Under the pieces are notes generated by a model. That model had not been told where the DNA came from. It saw nothing but the letters and a program-made list of their open reading frames with translations, and made no database searches. DNA of 64,000 nt from Arthrobacter sp. RIT-PI-e (GTDB lineage Bacteria > Actinomycetota > Actinomycetes > Actinomycetales > Micrococcaceae), in assembly GCF_001187915.1 (NCBI RefSeq), contig NZ_LGIU01000091.1:78761-142760 (forward strand). Reading direction: 5' to 3'. The translations under genes were made by a program, and so were the position numbers. This document shows, piece by piece, positions 1 through 8,395 of this stretch (its first letter is position 1; each line of letters begins with the position of its first letter).

Positions 1-582
1 GGACGCCAACACGGAGACCGGCCGCAAATGGTTCGTGACCAACCCCAACCGTCGCAACCCCGTCGGTGACCCCCCCGCCTACCCCCTGACCCCCCCCCCG
101 GGCCCCCGCCTGCTCGCGGCCGAGGGCTCCTCGGCACGCGAGCGCGCGCAGTTCGCCCCCCACCCCCTCTGGGTCACCGCCTTCGACGAGAACGAACGCT
201 TCCCCGCCGGGGACTTCCCCAACCAGCACGCCGGGGACGGCTCGGTCGATGGGTGCAGCAGGACCGCGCCCTGGAGAACACCGACGTCGTGCTGTGGCAC
301 ACCTTCGGCCCCACCCACATACCCCGTACCGAGGACTGGCCGGTCATGCCGGTGGACTACTACGGGTTCTGGTTCAAGCCCTACGGCTTCCTCGACCGCA
401 ACCCCGCCCTCGACCTCCCGGACTGGTCCAGTGCGGGTGGTACGTGCTGCGGTACCGAGGTCGGCCACAGCGACCCGGTGCCGACCACCGACACCGCCCA
501 CGCCATCACCGGGACCGGTGACCCGGGCTCGGGCACGACCACCGCGGGCTCGGCTCCCGGCACCTGCGGCTGCGGGGACTAG
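1..582 (+). pseudogene. Copper/topaquinone primary-amine oxidase, C-terminal part, frameshifted
   Basis: This is the 3' end of a copper amine oxidase, which oxidises primary amines to aldehydes with release of ammonia and H2O2. The gene starts upstream of the window. Frame 2 reads the conserved block around NPNRRNP and ends with the LWVT...FPAGDFPNQH motif near nt 170-230. The homology then continues in frame 1 from about nt 250 with WVQQDRALENTD, WHTFGPTH and the PEDWPVMPVD-like block, ending at TAG 580-582. The WHTFG-TH block carries a copper-ligand histidine in the family (from memory). The switch needs loss of one base near nt 245-250, so it is either a true frameshift or a sequence error. 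The permease starts 3 nt after the stop, suggesting that the amine substrate is imported by it. Confidence 0.8.
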
Positions 583-585
583 ACC

Positions 586-2196
586 ATGGCCACCGACAAC
601 CACACCGACAACCACCCGGGCACCGGCACGGGCACTGCCACCCCCCGTGCATCGACCTTCCCCACCGGGTCTGCGTCGCAGGGTGGTCTCGGCGAGGCCC
701 TGGACCGCCGGCGGTTGAGCACCGCGTCCCTGGTCTTCCTCATCATCGCCGCCTCCGCCCCGTTGACGGTCCTCGCCGGTGGCGTCACCTCCACGTTCGC
801 CGTCGCCGGGCTCCTCGGTGTGCCCCTGGCGTACCTGCTCCTCGGGGCGATCCTGGCGGTCTTCGCCGTCGGGTACGGCGCCATGTCGGCGCGCATCACC
901 AACGCCGGGGCGTTCTACGCCTACGTCGCCGACGGGCTGGGCCCACGCCAGGGCATCGGCGCGTCCTGGCTGGCGCTGATCAGCTACAACGCGATGCAGA
1001 TCGGGATCTACGGGCTCTTCGGCTTCGCCCTGTCCTCCTTCCTCCAGGCCCGCGTGGGCATCTCCGCCCCCTGGTGGGTGTGCGCCCTCGCGGGACTGGT
1101 GCTCGTCGGGGTCCTCGGAGTGAGCCGGGTCGATCTCTCCGCCAGGGTCATCGCCGTGCTGGTGGCGCTGGAGTTCGTCGTGGTCGTCGTCGTCGACGCC
1201 CTGTCGCTGGGCGTCGCCCCCGAGGGCGTCAGCGCCCAGCCCTTCATGCCGTCGGAGTTCTTCACCTACGGCATCGGGGCCGTCCTGGCCTTCGGTATCG
1301 CGGCGTTCATGGGGTTCGAGTCCGGGGCGATCTACAGCGAGGAGGTCAGGAACCCCGCCCGCGCAGTCCCACGCGCCACCTTCATCGCCGTCGCGATCAT
1401 CTCCGTCTTCTACGCCGTCTCGGCCTGGGCACTGGCCGTCGGTGTGGGGCCGGGGAACATCGTCGCCGCGTCCCGCGAGTACGGACCGGACCTCATCTTC
1501 GTCCTCATCGCCGAGCACGGGGGCCCGGTCCTGACCGACATCGCCCAGGTCCTGTTCGTCACCAGTCTCCTGGCCGCGCTCATCGCCTTCCACAACGCTG
1601 TCGCCCGGTACTTCTTCTCCCTGGGCCGTGAGCGGGTCCTGTCCTCCTGGCTCGGTACCGTCAGCACCCGCAACCAGGCGCCCCTGGCAGGATCGCTGAC
1701 CCAGTCGAGTCTTGCGGTGATCCTCGTGATCGTCTTCGCGCTCGCCGGTCGGGGTTCGGACCTCGGCCCGCTCTTCCCGGTCCTGACGCTGTTCACCTGG
1801 CTCACCAACGCCGGGGCGTTCGGGCTGATCTTCCTGCTGGCGATCACCTCGATCGCGGTCATCGGCCACTTCCGGAGGGAGCCGACAGGGCATTCGCCGT
1901 GGGTCAGGTGGATCGCCCCGGCCATCTCGGCAGCCGCACTCGGGACGGTGTTCGTGCTGATCCTGATCAATTTCGACGTGCTCATCGGCTCCGACGGTCG
2001 CAGCCCCCTGTCCGTGGTGATGCCCGGGATCATCCTGGCCACCGGGGTGGCCGGGGTGGTGTGGGGCGAGCATCTCCGACGTCACCGGCCCGAGGTCTTC
2101 GCCGTCGTGGGCTCCGGTCGCGCCGGCGGTGCCCCGGAGGGCGGGACGGCCGCTCATGGACCCACCCGGCACTCGACCGGCCGCCATGACCACTGA
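586..2196 (+). CDS. APC-superfamily amino acid/amine permease
   Basis: This 536-residue membrane protein has about 12 hydrophobic segments starting near residue 45, after a Thr/Gly-rich polar N-terminus of about 40 residues. The glycine-rich first helix (APLTVLAGG) and the FMGFESGAIYSEEV segment near residues 240-250 are typical of APC transporters. It is expected to bring amino acids or amines into the cell by proton or solute coupling. It begins 3 nt after the amine oxidase stop, so the two are probably co-transcribed and this is a candidate amine importer. No strong ribosome site precedes ATG 586, which fits translational coupling. It is a paralogue of the permease at 24486. Confidence 0.85.
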   Translation: MATDNHTDNHPGTGTGTATPRASTFPTGSASQGGLGEALDRRRLSTASLVFLIIAASAPLTVLAGGVTSTFAVAGLLGVPLAYLLLGAILAVFAVGYGAMSARITNAGAFYAYVADGLGPRQGIGASWLALISYNAMQIGIYGLFGFALSSFLQARVGISAPWWVCALAGLVLVGVLGVSRVDLSARVIAVLVALEFVVVVVVDALSLGVAPEGVSAQPFMPSEFFTYGIGAVLAFGIAAFMGFESGAIYSEEVRNPARAVPRATFIAVAIISVFYAVSAWALAVGVGPGNIVAASREYGPDLIFVLIAEHGGPVLTDIAQVLFVTSLLAALIAFHNAVARYFFSLGRERVLSSWLGTVSTRNQAPLAGSLTQSSLAVILVIVFALAGRGSDLGPLFPVLTLFTWLTNAGAFGLIFLLAITSIAVIGHFRREPTGHSPWVRWIAPAISAAALGTVFVLILINFDVLIGSDGRSPLSVVMPGIILATGVAGVVWGEHLRRHRPEVFAVVGSGRAGGAPEGGTAAHGPTRHSTGRHDH

Positions 2197-2683
2197 GGCG
2201 CAGGCCACCGGACCACGGCAGTCGACCTCCGCGCCGGTCACAGGATCGAGGCGTGCAGGACGCGTCCTGCACGCGATCCTCGTGCTGTGCACGGCGGGTT
2301 CGACGGCGGCGCACGCGTGGATCGCACTCACCGGTGGGCACGGTCCGGGGTTCTCGCTCGTCATGGCCGTGATGAGCGTGATGTGTCTGCCCTGTGTGCT
2401 CGGACTCGTCCGCAGCCCGCACTCCACAGGTCCCGTGCGGATGGTCCTCGCGATGAGCCTCCTCATGGTCCTGCTGCACCTGCTGGCGATCACCCTGGGT
2501 ACGTGCGTCACGGCGACGCACCACCTCCACCCCCTGTCTGTGCCCGCCCCGGAGGCATCGGTGGACCATGTGAGCGGGGGAGGGCACCTCGCCCTGATGG
2601 TGCCGCTCGTCGTCCTCGAACTCGTCGTGGCCGCGTTGGCGTCCTGCCGGCTGCGCCCCTCGTCCTGCAGCTCGTCGTCGTAG
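2186..2683 (+). CDS. Small membrane protein of unknown function
   Basis: This 165-residue protein overlaps the end of the permease by 11 nt and is probably its operon partner. Four hydrophobic stretches are visible, roughly residues 28-50, 54-76, 85-107 and 133-153. The loop after the third is rich in His, Pro and Val, and the tail is a serine run. ATG 2186 is used because it falls just before the permease stop; an upstream in-frame ATG exists. No family is recognised. The length, topology and position suggest an inner-membrane accessory protein, but function is unknown. Codon use resembles the neighbours, which supports it as real. Confidence 0.5.
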   Translation: MTTEAQATGPRQSTSAPVTGSRRAGRVLHAILVLCTAGSTAAHAWIALTGGHGPGFSLVMAVMSVMCLPCVLGLVRSPHSTGPVRMVLAMSLLMVLLHLLAITLGTCVTATHHLHPLSVPAPEASVDHVSGGGHLALMVPLVVLELVVAALASCRLRPSSCSSSS

Positions 2684-2775
2684 GAGGGGCGCCACCGTTC
2701 CGGTCGCCGGCCACAGGGTCACGGTCCGACACAGCTGCTGTCCGTCCCGGGCGCCGGGTGCCGTCCCGGACGTTC

Positions 2776-4350
2776 TCAGGCGGTCATGGTCCGCCCTGAT
2801 CCATCGGACCGGGGATCGCTGGTGGCGGTGAAGGTGCTGTCGGTGGAGGAGATCTGCACGATGTTGGCGTGACCCAGCATCTCGCTGTGCGGGGGTACGA
2901 GTGTCAGGACGAAACCGGCCAGCTCCAGGGCCTTGCGGTCGTCCGCTGACACATCTGCCTCGCAGTACAGGGCGTTCTCCTCGTGGTCCACGCCCATCCC
3001 GCCGACGATCCAGCGAGGACTGCCCACGGCCTCCAGCGGCGTCGACCCGTCCAGTAGATGGCGCAGGACCTGGAAGTGGATCTGCGGTTGCGCCTTGCCT
3101 CCCATCGTGCCGATCACCCAGCGCAGGTCGGCGCCCTCCGTCACCATCACGGGCATGAGGGTGTGCCCGGGACGCTTACCGGGAGCAATGACATTGAGGT
3201 GTGCAGGGTCCAGGGAGAAGAACGATCCACGGTTGTGCAGGAGGATCCCGGTACGTGGTTCGAGGATCATGGAGCCGAAGGGATGGAACACGCTCTGGAT
3301 GAGGCACACCGCGGTGCCCTCATCATCCGCGGCGACGATCGCCACGGTGTCTCCCCTGGGCTGGGGGAAGGCGTCCGCGAAGGGCTCACCCACCCAGGAG
3401 GCCGCGCGGTCGGCCATGTCCCGCATGTGCTCCGCGTCGAGCACGTCGGTCTCCGAGACGTGGGTGTGGGCGGGGTCCGACAGGAGCCGGTCACGATCCC
3501 TGTTCGCCTGGACCCACAGGGCTGCCATGGCCCCGGCATGTCGATCCGTGACGTCCAGGAGCTCACCCGCGTCGAGGACCTGGGGCAGCAGGAACCCCTG
3601 GGTGTTGAGCCCACTGGTGTGTACCCGGAACGCTCCGTGATTGTTCGAGAGCACGCGGGCTTCGGTACTGCTGTAGCCGCGGAAGTCCTCCTCGGCCAGC
3701 ACCGAACCGCGAGCGCGCAGTCCTGCCACCAGGGTGCTGCCCACATCACCGTCGTAGAAGGCGCGGACGCCCTCCGACGCGATGGTTCCCAGTGTTCGTG
3801 CCAGCTCCGGTTGCCGGAGAAGATCCCCGGCCACCAGCGGTGTCCCGTCAGGGGCGAAGACCGCGCTCATCCCCGGGTCGTCGAGGATCCGGTCGAGGTA
3901 CCGCCCGATGGCCCCGCCCAGCGAATCGGCGACGGCCGTACCCTCCTGCGCCAGGGTTGCCGCCGGCGTGACCAGTGCCTCCCAGGGGGTCCGGCCCGCT
4001 GCCTGGTGCAGGGCCGCCAGGCCGGAGAGCGCACCGGGCACGGTGACCGTTTCCGCCCCGTACACCGGCATGGTGGATCCGAATCTCCCGCGTAGTCCGT
4101 CGGGGTCTGTCGCCCCGGCCGCCGTGCCACTGGCGTTGATGCAGCGGATCGTCCCGTCGGGGGTCCTGACGAGGGCGATGAGGTCCCCGCCGATGGAGGT
4201 ATTGTGCGGGTAGGTGACCGACAGGGCGAAGGATGCGGCGATGGCCGCGTCCACCGCGTTGCCCCCGTGGGCGTAGACGCCCGCGCCGATGGCGGTGGCG
4301 GTGTCGTGAGGTGTGGCGATGGCAGCGGAGCGTGACGATGAGGCATTCAT
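2776..4350 (-). CDS. Gamma-glutamyltransferase family protein (Ntn hydrolase), no signal peptide
   Basis: This 524-residue member of the gamma-glutamyltranspeptidase family hydrolyses or transfers gamma-glutamyl groups from glutathione-like or gamma-glutamyl amide substrates. Family members self-cleave in front of a catalytic threonine. Here that residue is Thr335 in RGDTVAIVAADDEG, followed by the conserved LIQSVF. The N-terminal GGNAVDAAIAASFAL block and GTMGGKAQPQ near the C-terminus are also typical. Most bacterial homologues are exported, but this one has no signal peptide or lipobox, so it probably acts in the cytoplasm. It lies 87 nt downstream of the ABC ATPase gene on the same strand, so a substrate delivered by that importer is the obvious guess. 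The ribosome site AAAGGAC precedes the ATG by about 10 nt. Confidence 0.85.
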   Translation of the reverse strand: MNASSSRSAAIATPHDTATAIGAGVYAHGGNAVDAAIAASFALSVTYPHNTSIGGDLIALVRTPDGTIRCINASGTAAGATDPDGLRGRFGSTMPVYGAETVTVPGALSGLAALHQAAGRTPWEALVTPAATLAQEGTAVADSLGGAIGRYLDRILDDPGMSAVFAPDGTPLVAGDLLRQPELARTLGTIASEGVRAFYDGDVGSTLVAGLRARGSVLAEEDFRGYSSTEARVLSNNHGAFRVHTSGLNTQGFLLPQVLDAGELLDVTDRHAGAMAALWVQANRDRDRLLSDPAHTHVSETDVLDAEHMRDMADRAASWVGEPFADAFPQPRGDTVAIVAADDEGTAVCLIQSVFHPFGSMILEPRTGILLHNRGSFFSLDPAHLNVIAPGKRPGHTLMPVMVTEGADLRWVIGTMGGKAQPQIHFQVLRHLLDGSTPLEAVGSPRWIVGGMGVDHEENALYCEADVSADDRKALELAGFVLTLVPPHSEMLGHANIVQISSTDSTFTATSDPRSDGSGRTMTA

Positions 4351-4437
4351 GGTGACACAGGTCCTTTTGTCAGAATGATGGGCGGTGAGCCGTGGTACCC
4401 GGCGAGGGCGCTCGCCTCCGGTGGAGTGGCGGAAGTC

Positions 4438-5229
4438 CTAGAGCACTCTCCTGAGGAATTCCCTCGTGCGCTCGTGTCGGGGAGCGACGAGGACCTCGCC
4501 GGGCGGTCCCTGCTCCACCAGCTTGCCGCCGTCCATGAAGACCACGGTGTCGGCGGCTTCGCGTGCGAACTGGATCTCGTGTGTCACGACGATCATGGTC
4601 AACCCGGCTGATGCCAGGTCCGTCATCACCGTCAGGACATCACCCACCAGTTCGGGGTCCAGGGCCGAGGTCGGTTCATCGAAGAGCACGACCTGCGGGT
4701 CCATCGCCAGAGCCCGCGCGATGGCCACCCTCTGTTGCTGGCCGCCGGAGAGCTGGGCCGGGAGATGGTGCGCGCGCTCGGCGAGGCCCACCTGCTCCAA
4801 CAGGTGGTGGGCCTGTTCGGAGGCCTCCTTCTTGCTACGGTGCAGCACGTGGAGGGGCCCTTCCATGACGTTCTGCAGAGCGCTCATGTGGGCGAAGAGA
4901 TTGAATCGCTGGAACACCATGGCCGTCGAGGTGCGTTGCCGGGAGAGTTTCTTGTCGGACAGCTCGACGAGGCGGTCCCCTTCGCGGGAGTACCCGATGT
5001 ACTGGTCGGCCACCTCGACGGTGCCACGTTCAGGGGTTTCCAGGCGATTCATGCACCGCAGGAGCGTCGACTTGCCCGAGCCCGACGGGCCGAGGATGCA
5101 GGTCACGCTCCCGGCGGCGACATCCAGGTCGATACCCTCGAGGACCTTCAAGGACCCGAAGGACTTGTGCAGGTCCCGCACCCGGACGAGGGCCGGGGCG
5201 AGGGTCGAGTTCTCGACGGTGGTGCTCAT
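4438..5229 (-). CDS. Polar amino acid ABC transporter ATPase
   Basis: This 263-residue ATPase energises a polar amino-acid importer. It shows the Walker A motif GPSGSGKST near residue 45, the Q-loop VFQRFNLF, the signature LSGGQQQR, Walker B VVLFDEPTSALD and the switch histidine in VVTHE. These are typical of the GlnQ/HisP class. ATG 5229 overlaps the stop of the permease gene (ATGA), so translation is coupled. A further in-frame ATG lies 17 codons upstream but inside the permease. The operon order is binding protein, permease, ATPase, gamma-glutamyltransferase. Confidence 0.92.
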   Translation of the reverse strand: MSTTVENSTLAPALVRVRDLHKSFGSLKVLEGIDLDVAAGSVTCILGPSGSGKSTLLRCMNRLETPERGTVEVADQYIGYSREGDRLVELSDKKLSRQRTSTAMVFQRFNLFAHMSALQNVMEGPLHVLHRSKKEASEQAHHLLEQVGLAERAHHLPAQLSGGQQQRVAIARALAMDPQVVLFDEPTSALDPELVGDVLTVMTDLASAGLTMIVVTHEIQFAREAADTVVFMDGGKLVEQGPPGEVLVAPRHERTREFLRRVL

Positions 5230-6128
5230 GACGATGCTCCTTCCTCGAGGCGGAGCGATGATCTGCGGGGCAGGATCCACTCACCGTTGAAGTGCTTCTC
5301 CAGCGCGTGCTGCACGATGGTGAGAACGCCGGTGAGCACGCCGTACCAGAGGGTTGCGACGATGAGCAGGGGGATCTGCTGGAAGTTCTGCCCGTACACG
5401 GCCGAGACCTGGAACATGAGGTCACCCACGCCGATCAGCATGACGATCCCGGAGTATTTGAGGATGGACACGAACTGGTTGATCGTGGGCGGGATGATGA
5501 TCTTGGTGGCCTGGGGCAGGGTGACCCGTCGCATGATCAGGGAGGTGGTCATGCCCAGGGATGCGGCGGCCTCGACCTGCCCGCGGTCCACCGCCATGAG
5601 CCCCGAACGGATGATCTCGGCCATGTAGCCGGCACCGAACAGCGACAGGGCGATCAGGGCCGCCGGGATCTGACCGATGAGCTGGTTGGTGTTCGCCGAC
5701 CAGATGTCCGGTCCGAACGGCACCCTGACGGTGATCGTGGGAAGGATCGAGGCCAGGAAGTACCAGAACAGCAACTGCACCAGCAGCGGGATACTGCGGG
5801 ACGCGTAGACGGCCGTCGCGGACACCGCCCGCAGGACGGGGCTGGAGGAGATGCGCATGATGGCCAGCACCAGTCCCAGGACGGTTCCGCCCAGCATCCC
5901 GACGGCGGTGAGGAACAGGGTGATCTTCACCCCGTCGAGGACGACGGGGCTGAACAGGTAGTCACCGACGAGGTCCAGTCGAAGATTCTCGTTGGTCGAG
6001 ACGAAACGCACGAGTGTGAAGAGGACCACGACCAGCACGGCCCAGTAGAAGTACTCGCTGATCCGGCGTCGACGGTGCATCGTGAGTGTCGGGGCAGCCT
6101 CTGCCATGCCGGTGGACGCGGTCCTCAT
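5226..6128 (-). CDS. Polar amino acid ABC transporter permease
   Basis: This permease of about 300 residues has roughly five to six transmembrane segments. It has the inner-membrane EAA-type loop EAAASLGMTTSLIMRRVTLP, which docks on the ATPase. Only one permease is present, so it probably works as a homodimer. The start is uncertain: ATG 6128 is chosen, but GTG 6146, two bases after the binding-protein stop, would add six residues and be tightly coupled. Neither has a good ribosome site. The polar, charged first 20 residues are followed by the first hydrophobic segment, as usual for the family. Confidence 0.88.
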   Translation of the reverse strand: MRTASTGMAEAAPTLTMHRRRRISEYFYWAVLVVVLFTLVRFVSTNENLRLDLVGDYLFSPVVLDGVKITLFLTAVGMLGGTVLGLVLAIMRISSSPVLRAVSATAVYASRSIPLLVQLLFWYFLASILPTITVRVPFGPDIWSANTNQLIGQIPAALIALSLFGAGYMAEIIRSGLMAVDRGQVEAAASLGMTTSLIMRRVTLPQATKIIIPPTINQFVSILKYSGIVMLIGVGDLMFQVSAVYGQNFQQIPLLIVATLWYGVLTGVLTIVQHALEKHFNGEWILPRRSSLRLEEGASS

Positions 6129-6147
6129 CGGTTCGATGACGCTCACC

Positions 6148-7047
6148 TCAGAGTTCTGCGCTGTTGATCGGGGCGCCTTTGAGGCTGCCGAATCCGAGGT
6201 CGTACTGCTCCAGGAGGCGGTCGTACGTGCCGTCGTCCTGGAGCGCGACGATCGCCTGTGCCATGGCGTCCCGGAGCTCGACGTCCTCCTTGTGGGTGAT
6301 CGCTCCGGCCGGGATGTTGTTGAATGCCTCGCCGACGACGTCGAACGTGTCCGGCGCCGCGGTCTCGGCGGCCACGACACCCATCATGGCGTTCAGCGCC
6401 GCATCCGCCCGCCCGGTCGTCAGGGACTGGGGAATGTCCGGTAGACCTTGAACCACGAGTTTGTCGACCTCTGGCCGGCCCTGCGCCACGCAGTCCTTCG
6501 ATACGGAATCCGCGGCGCGTTCCCCGAGACTGTTGCCCATCACCACGGTCCGTGTCCCGCAGAGGTCCAGCTGTTCCGCGATGCCCAGCGGGTTGCCCTC
6601 CTGGACCATGATGCCGGCGCCGATGTTGAAGTAGTCGATGAAGTCGACGGTCTGCTGCCGCTCCTTCGTGTCCGTCACGGCGGACATGACGGTCTCGTAG
6701 CGTCTGGCGTCGAGACCTGCGATCAGTCCGGAGAACGGTGTCGTCGCGAACTCCGCCTCCAAGCCCATCGTCCCCGCGATCTCTCGGGCGAGGTCCACCT
6801 CGAACCCGGTGAGCTCCTGGGTGGCGGCATCGGTGAAGGCCAGAGGAGGCACGTTCGGGTCCACGCCGATCGTGAGCTTGCCGTCGGCTCTGATGGAGTC
6901 GGGAACTGCGTCCGCGATCGCCGAATCCGCCGTGCGCGTGCTCTCGCCGGTCGTATTCTCGGATACCGCGTCACCCCCGCAGCCGGTCAGGAGGAGGAGA
7001 GACCCGACGGTGGCCAGGGCGGTCAACATGCGCGTGGAACTCGTCAT
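6148..7047 (-). CDS. Polar amino acid ABC transporter substrate-binding lipoprotein
   Basis: This 299-residue solute-binding protein has a lipoprotein signal: a hydrophobic stretch ending in LLTGC, so Cys23 should be lipidated and anchor the protein outside the membrane. The mature part starts with LTIGVDPNVPPLAF and GFEVDLAREIA, hallmarks of family 3 (polar amino acid) binding proteins. It is the first gene of the minus-strand operon with permease, ATPase and gamma-glutamyltransferase. The ribosome site is GGGAG. The promoter region holds a GntR-type operator, so expression is probably controlled by the divergent regulator at 7201. The ligand cannot be told from sequence; an amino acid or gamma-glutamyl compound is suggested by the operon. 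Confidence 0.92.
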   Translation of the reverse strand: MTSSTRMLTALATVGSLLLLTGCGGDAVSENTTGESTRTADSAIADAVPDSIRADGKLTIGVDPNVPPLAFTDAATQELTGFEVDLAREIAGTMGLEAEFATTPFSGLIAGLDARRYETVMSAVTDTKERQQTVDFIDYFNIGAGIMVQEGNPLGIAEQLDLCGTRTVVMGNSLGERAADSVSKDCVAQGRPEVDKLVVQGLPDIPQSLTTGRADAALNAMMGVVAAETAAPDTFDVVGEAFNNIPAGAITHKEDVELRDAMAQAIVALQDDGTYDRLLEQYDLGFGSLKGAPINSAEL

Positions 7048-7063
7048 CAGGTTCTCCCTAAAA

Positions 7064-7084
7064 TTGGTTCGACCATTGGACCAA
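7064..7084. promoter_or_regulatory. Candidate GntR/FCD operator between divergent operons
   Basis: The intergenic region contains TTGGT (7064-7068) and ACCAA (7080-7084) as outer arms. It also contains the compact palindrome TGGTTCGACCA at 7065-7075. The T-x-G-T...A-C-x-A layout is what FadR-subfamily GntR proteins usually bind. It lies about 17 nt upstream of the binding-protein start codon and about 115 nt upstream of the GntR gene, well placed to repress the ABC/GGT operon. Binding by this particular regulator is an inference. Confidence 0.5.
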
Positions 7085-7200
7085 ATATCTGGTGCGCACC
7101 ACTGTGACAGTGAGGAACGTCACGACGCAAGGGGTTAACCCGCGCGGCAACGTAAATTTTCTGTTTCAAGCTGCTTGCCATCCGACTGAAAGAGCGCCCC

Positions 7201-7902
7201 ATGGATTTGTCTCGGTTCCTCTCCCCCCACCTCACCCGGGGGGAGAGCCTGGCTTCGGCCCTGGAACGGATGATCTTCGACGGGCGGATCGGACCCGGGG
7301 AGCGGATCCCCTCCGAACGCGCCCTGGCCGAACAGCTGGGGTATTCCCGCGGGAGTGTGCGCGAAGCACTGCGGGACCTGTCCCAGAAGGGGCTGGTGGT
7401 TCGCAAACCGGGAGCGGGGACGATCGTGCAGGGCTTCGACGCGTCCCCCATGGGGCGGACGATCAGAGCCGGCCTGCCGGGAGGGAACGTGGAGCTGCTT
7501 CAGGTCATGGAGGTCCGGGCATGCATCGAGCCGCCCCTGGCCGAGCGCGCTGCCGTACGCGCGAGTGAACAGGACGTGTCCCAGTTGTACAAGATCGTCG
7601 AGGACACACGAGCAGTGGAGTCCGGACCGGATTTCGTCGTGCTGGACCGTTCGTTCCATCTGGCCGTCGCGCAGTACACCTACAATCCGCTGCTGGTCAG
7701 CCTGCTCGACAAGGCGCAGGAGCTCACCGCGCTCTCGCGCAGTGACAAGTACCTCACGCCCAGTCGGATCTCGACCTCGGTGCAGGAACACCGCGCGATC
7801 GCGGACGCGATCGCGCGACGCGATGCGCCCGGTGCCTTCGGCGCCGCAGCGGCCCACGTCGCGTCCATCCGGGGCCGTATCCTCCAGGAGGCCCAGCAGT
7901 GA
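7201..7902 (+). CDS. GntR family transcriptional regulator, FCD (FadR) type
   Basis: This 233-residue regulator has an N-terminal winged helix (about residues 34-78, with IPSERALAEQLGYSRGSVRE and the wing KPGAGTIV) and an all-helical C-terminal FCD ligand-binding domain. The FCD domain shows the usual metal-ligand region (LDRSFHLAVA and VQEHRAIADAI). It is transcribed away from the ABC/gamma-glutamyltransferase operon and is the likely local repressor, probably released by the imported compound or a product. The ribosome site is weak (AAAGAG). A hairpin overlapping the stop codon may end its transcript. Confidence 0.9.
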   Translation: MDLSRFLSPHLTRGESLASALERMIFDGRIGPGERIPSERALAEQLGYSRGSVREALRDLSQKGLVVRKPGAGTIVQGFDASPMGRTIRAGLPGGNVELLQVMEVRACIEPPLAERAAVRASEQDVSQLYKIVEDTRAVESGPDFVVLDRSFHLAVAQYTYNPLLVSLLDKAQELTALSRSDKYLTPSRISTSVQEHRAIADAIARRDAPGAFGAAAAHVASIRGRILQEAQQ

Positions 7903-7939
7903 CGGTGTCTGGGCCGACGGTGCCCGGGCCGACACCGTC
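7901..7939 (+). terminator. Hairpin at the end of the GntR gene
   Basis: GACGGTGTC (7901-7909) pairs perfectly with GACACCGTC (7931-7939), a 9-bp stem around a 21-nt loop, with an alternative inner pairing of GACGGTG (7916-7922). It overlaps the stop codon and lies between convergent genes. No T-run follows, which is common for terminators in GC-rich actinobacteria. Confidence 0.4.
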
Positions 7940-7990
7940 CGATGTGACGCCGGAGACCGGGTCCTCGGTCCGACGTTCGCTCCGTCGGAA

Positions 7991-8395
7991 TCAGGGCCCC
8001 AGGACGGGGGCGTCCACCGGCGTACCCGCGACGTACGGTCCGAAGAACAGATCCGACCCCTCGTGGGTCAGGGACGCAGCCTCGGCGGTGACGCCGTCGA
8101 AGCCGGCCAGGACGGCGAAGGGCAACCGCACCGCGGTGTCGTCGGGGTCGGCGATCTCCAGTATCCACCCTCCGGCGGTCCGGACGATCCCGGGATCGGT
8201 GATGGACACGCGCATCATGCCGCCGTGCCCGGTGAGCAGCACACGCCCCGCGAACCGCAGAGGGTCCTCGGTGGCCGGGAACTCGAAACGGTCGCCGGTG
8301 TCCGTGGCACCGCCGTCGCTGATGATCTCCCCGTCGTGCATGGCGCGGACGTAGCCGAGCAGGGAGTCCTTGATCGACCACCGCAGCACGCTCAT
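7991..8395 (-). CDS. Small HtaA-domain protein, apparently cytoplasmic
   Basis: This 134-residue protein consists of little more than one HtaA-like domain. It starts LRWSIKDSLLGYVR and continues with GGATDTGDRFEFPA, LRFAGRVLLTGHGGMMRVSI and GGWILEI. These match the order of the domain in corynebacterial HtaA, a haem-binding cell-surface protein (known from the family). Unlike HtaA it has no signal peptide, no second domain and no membrane anchor, so it should stay in the cytoplasm. Its ATG overlaps the LysR stop (ATGA), so the two are co-translated. The divergent neighbour is a P450 fusion; a link to haem handling or to a small hydrophobic ligand is possible but unproven. Confidence 0.7.
   Translation of the reverse strand: MSVLRWSIKDSLLGYVRAMHDGEIISDGGATDTGDRFEFPATEDPLRFAGRVLLTGHGGMMRVSITDPGIVRTAGGWILEIADPDDTAVRLPFAVLAGFDGVTAEAASLTHEGSDLFFGPYVAGTPVDAPVLGP

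Noticed and set aside
79..2511. An 810-codon open frame antisense to the amine oxidase and permease
   Set aside because: It mirrors the real genes, is extremely rich in Asp, Glu, Gly and Arg, and has no domain; GC-rich DNA keeps antisense frames open.
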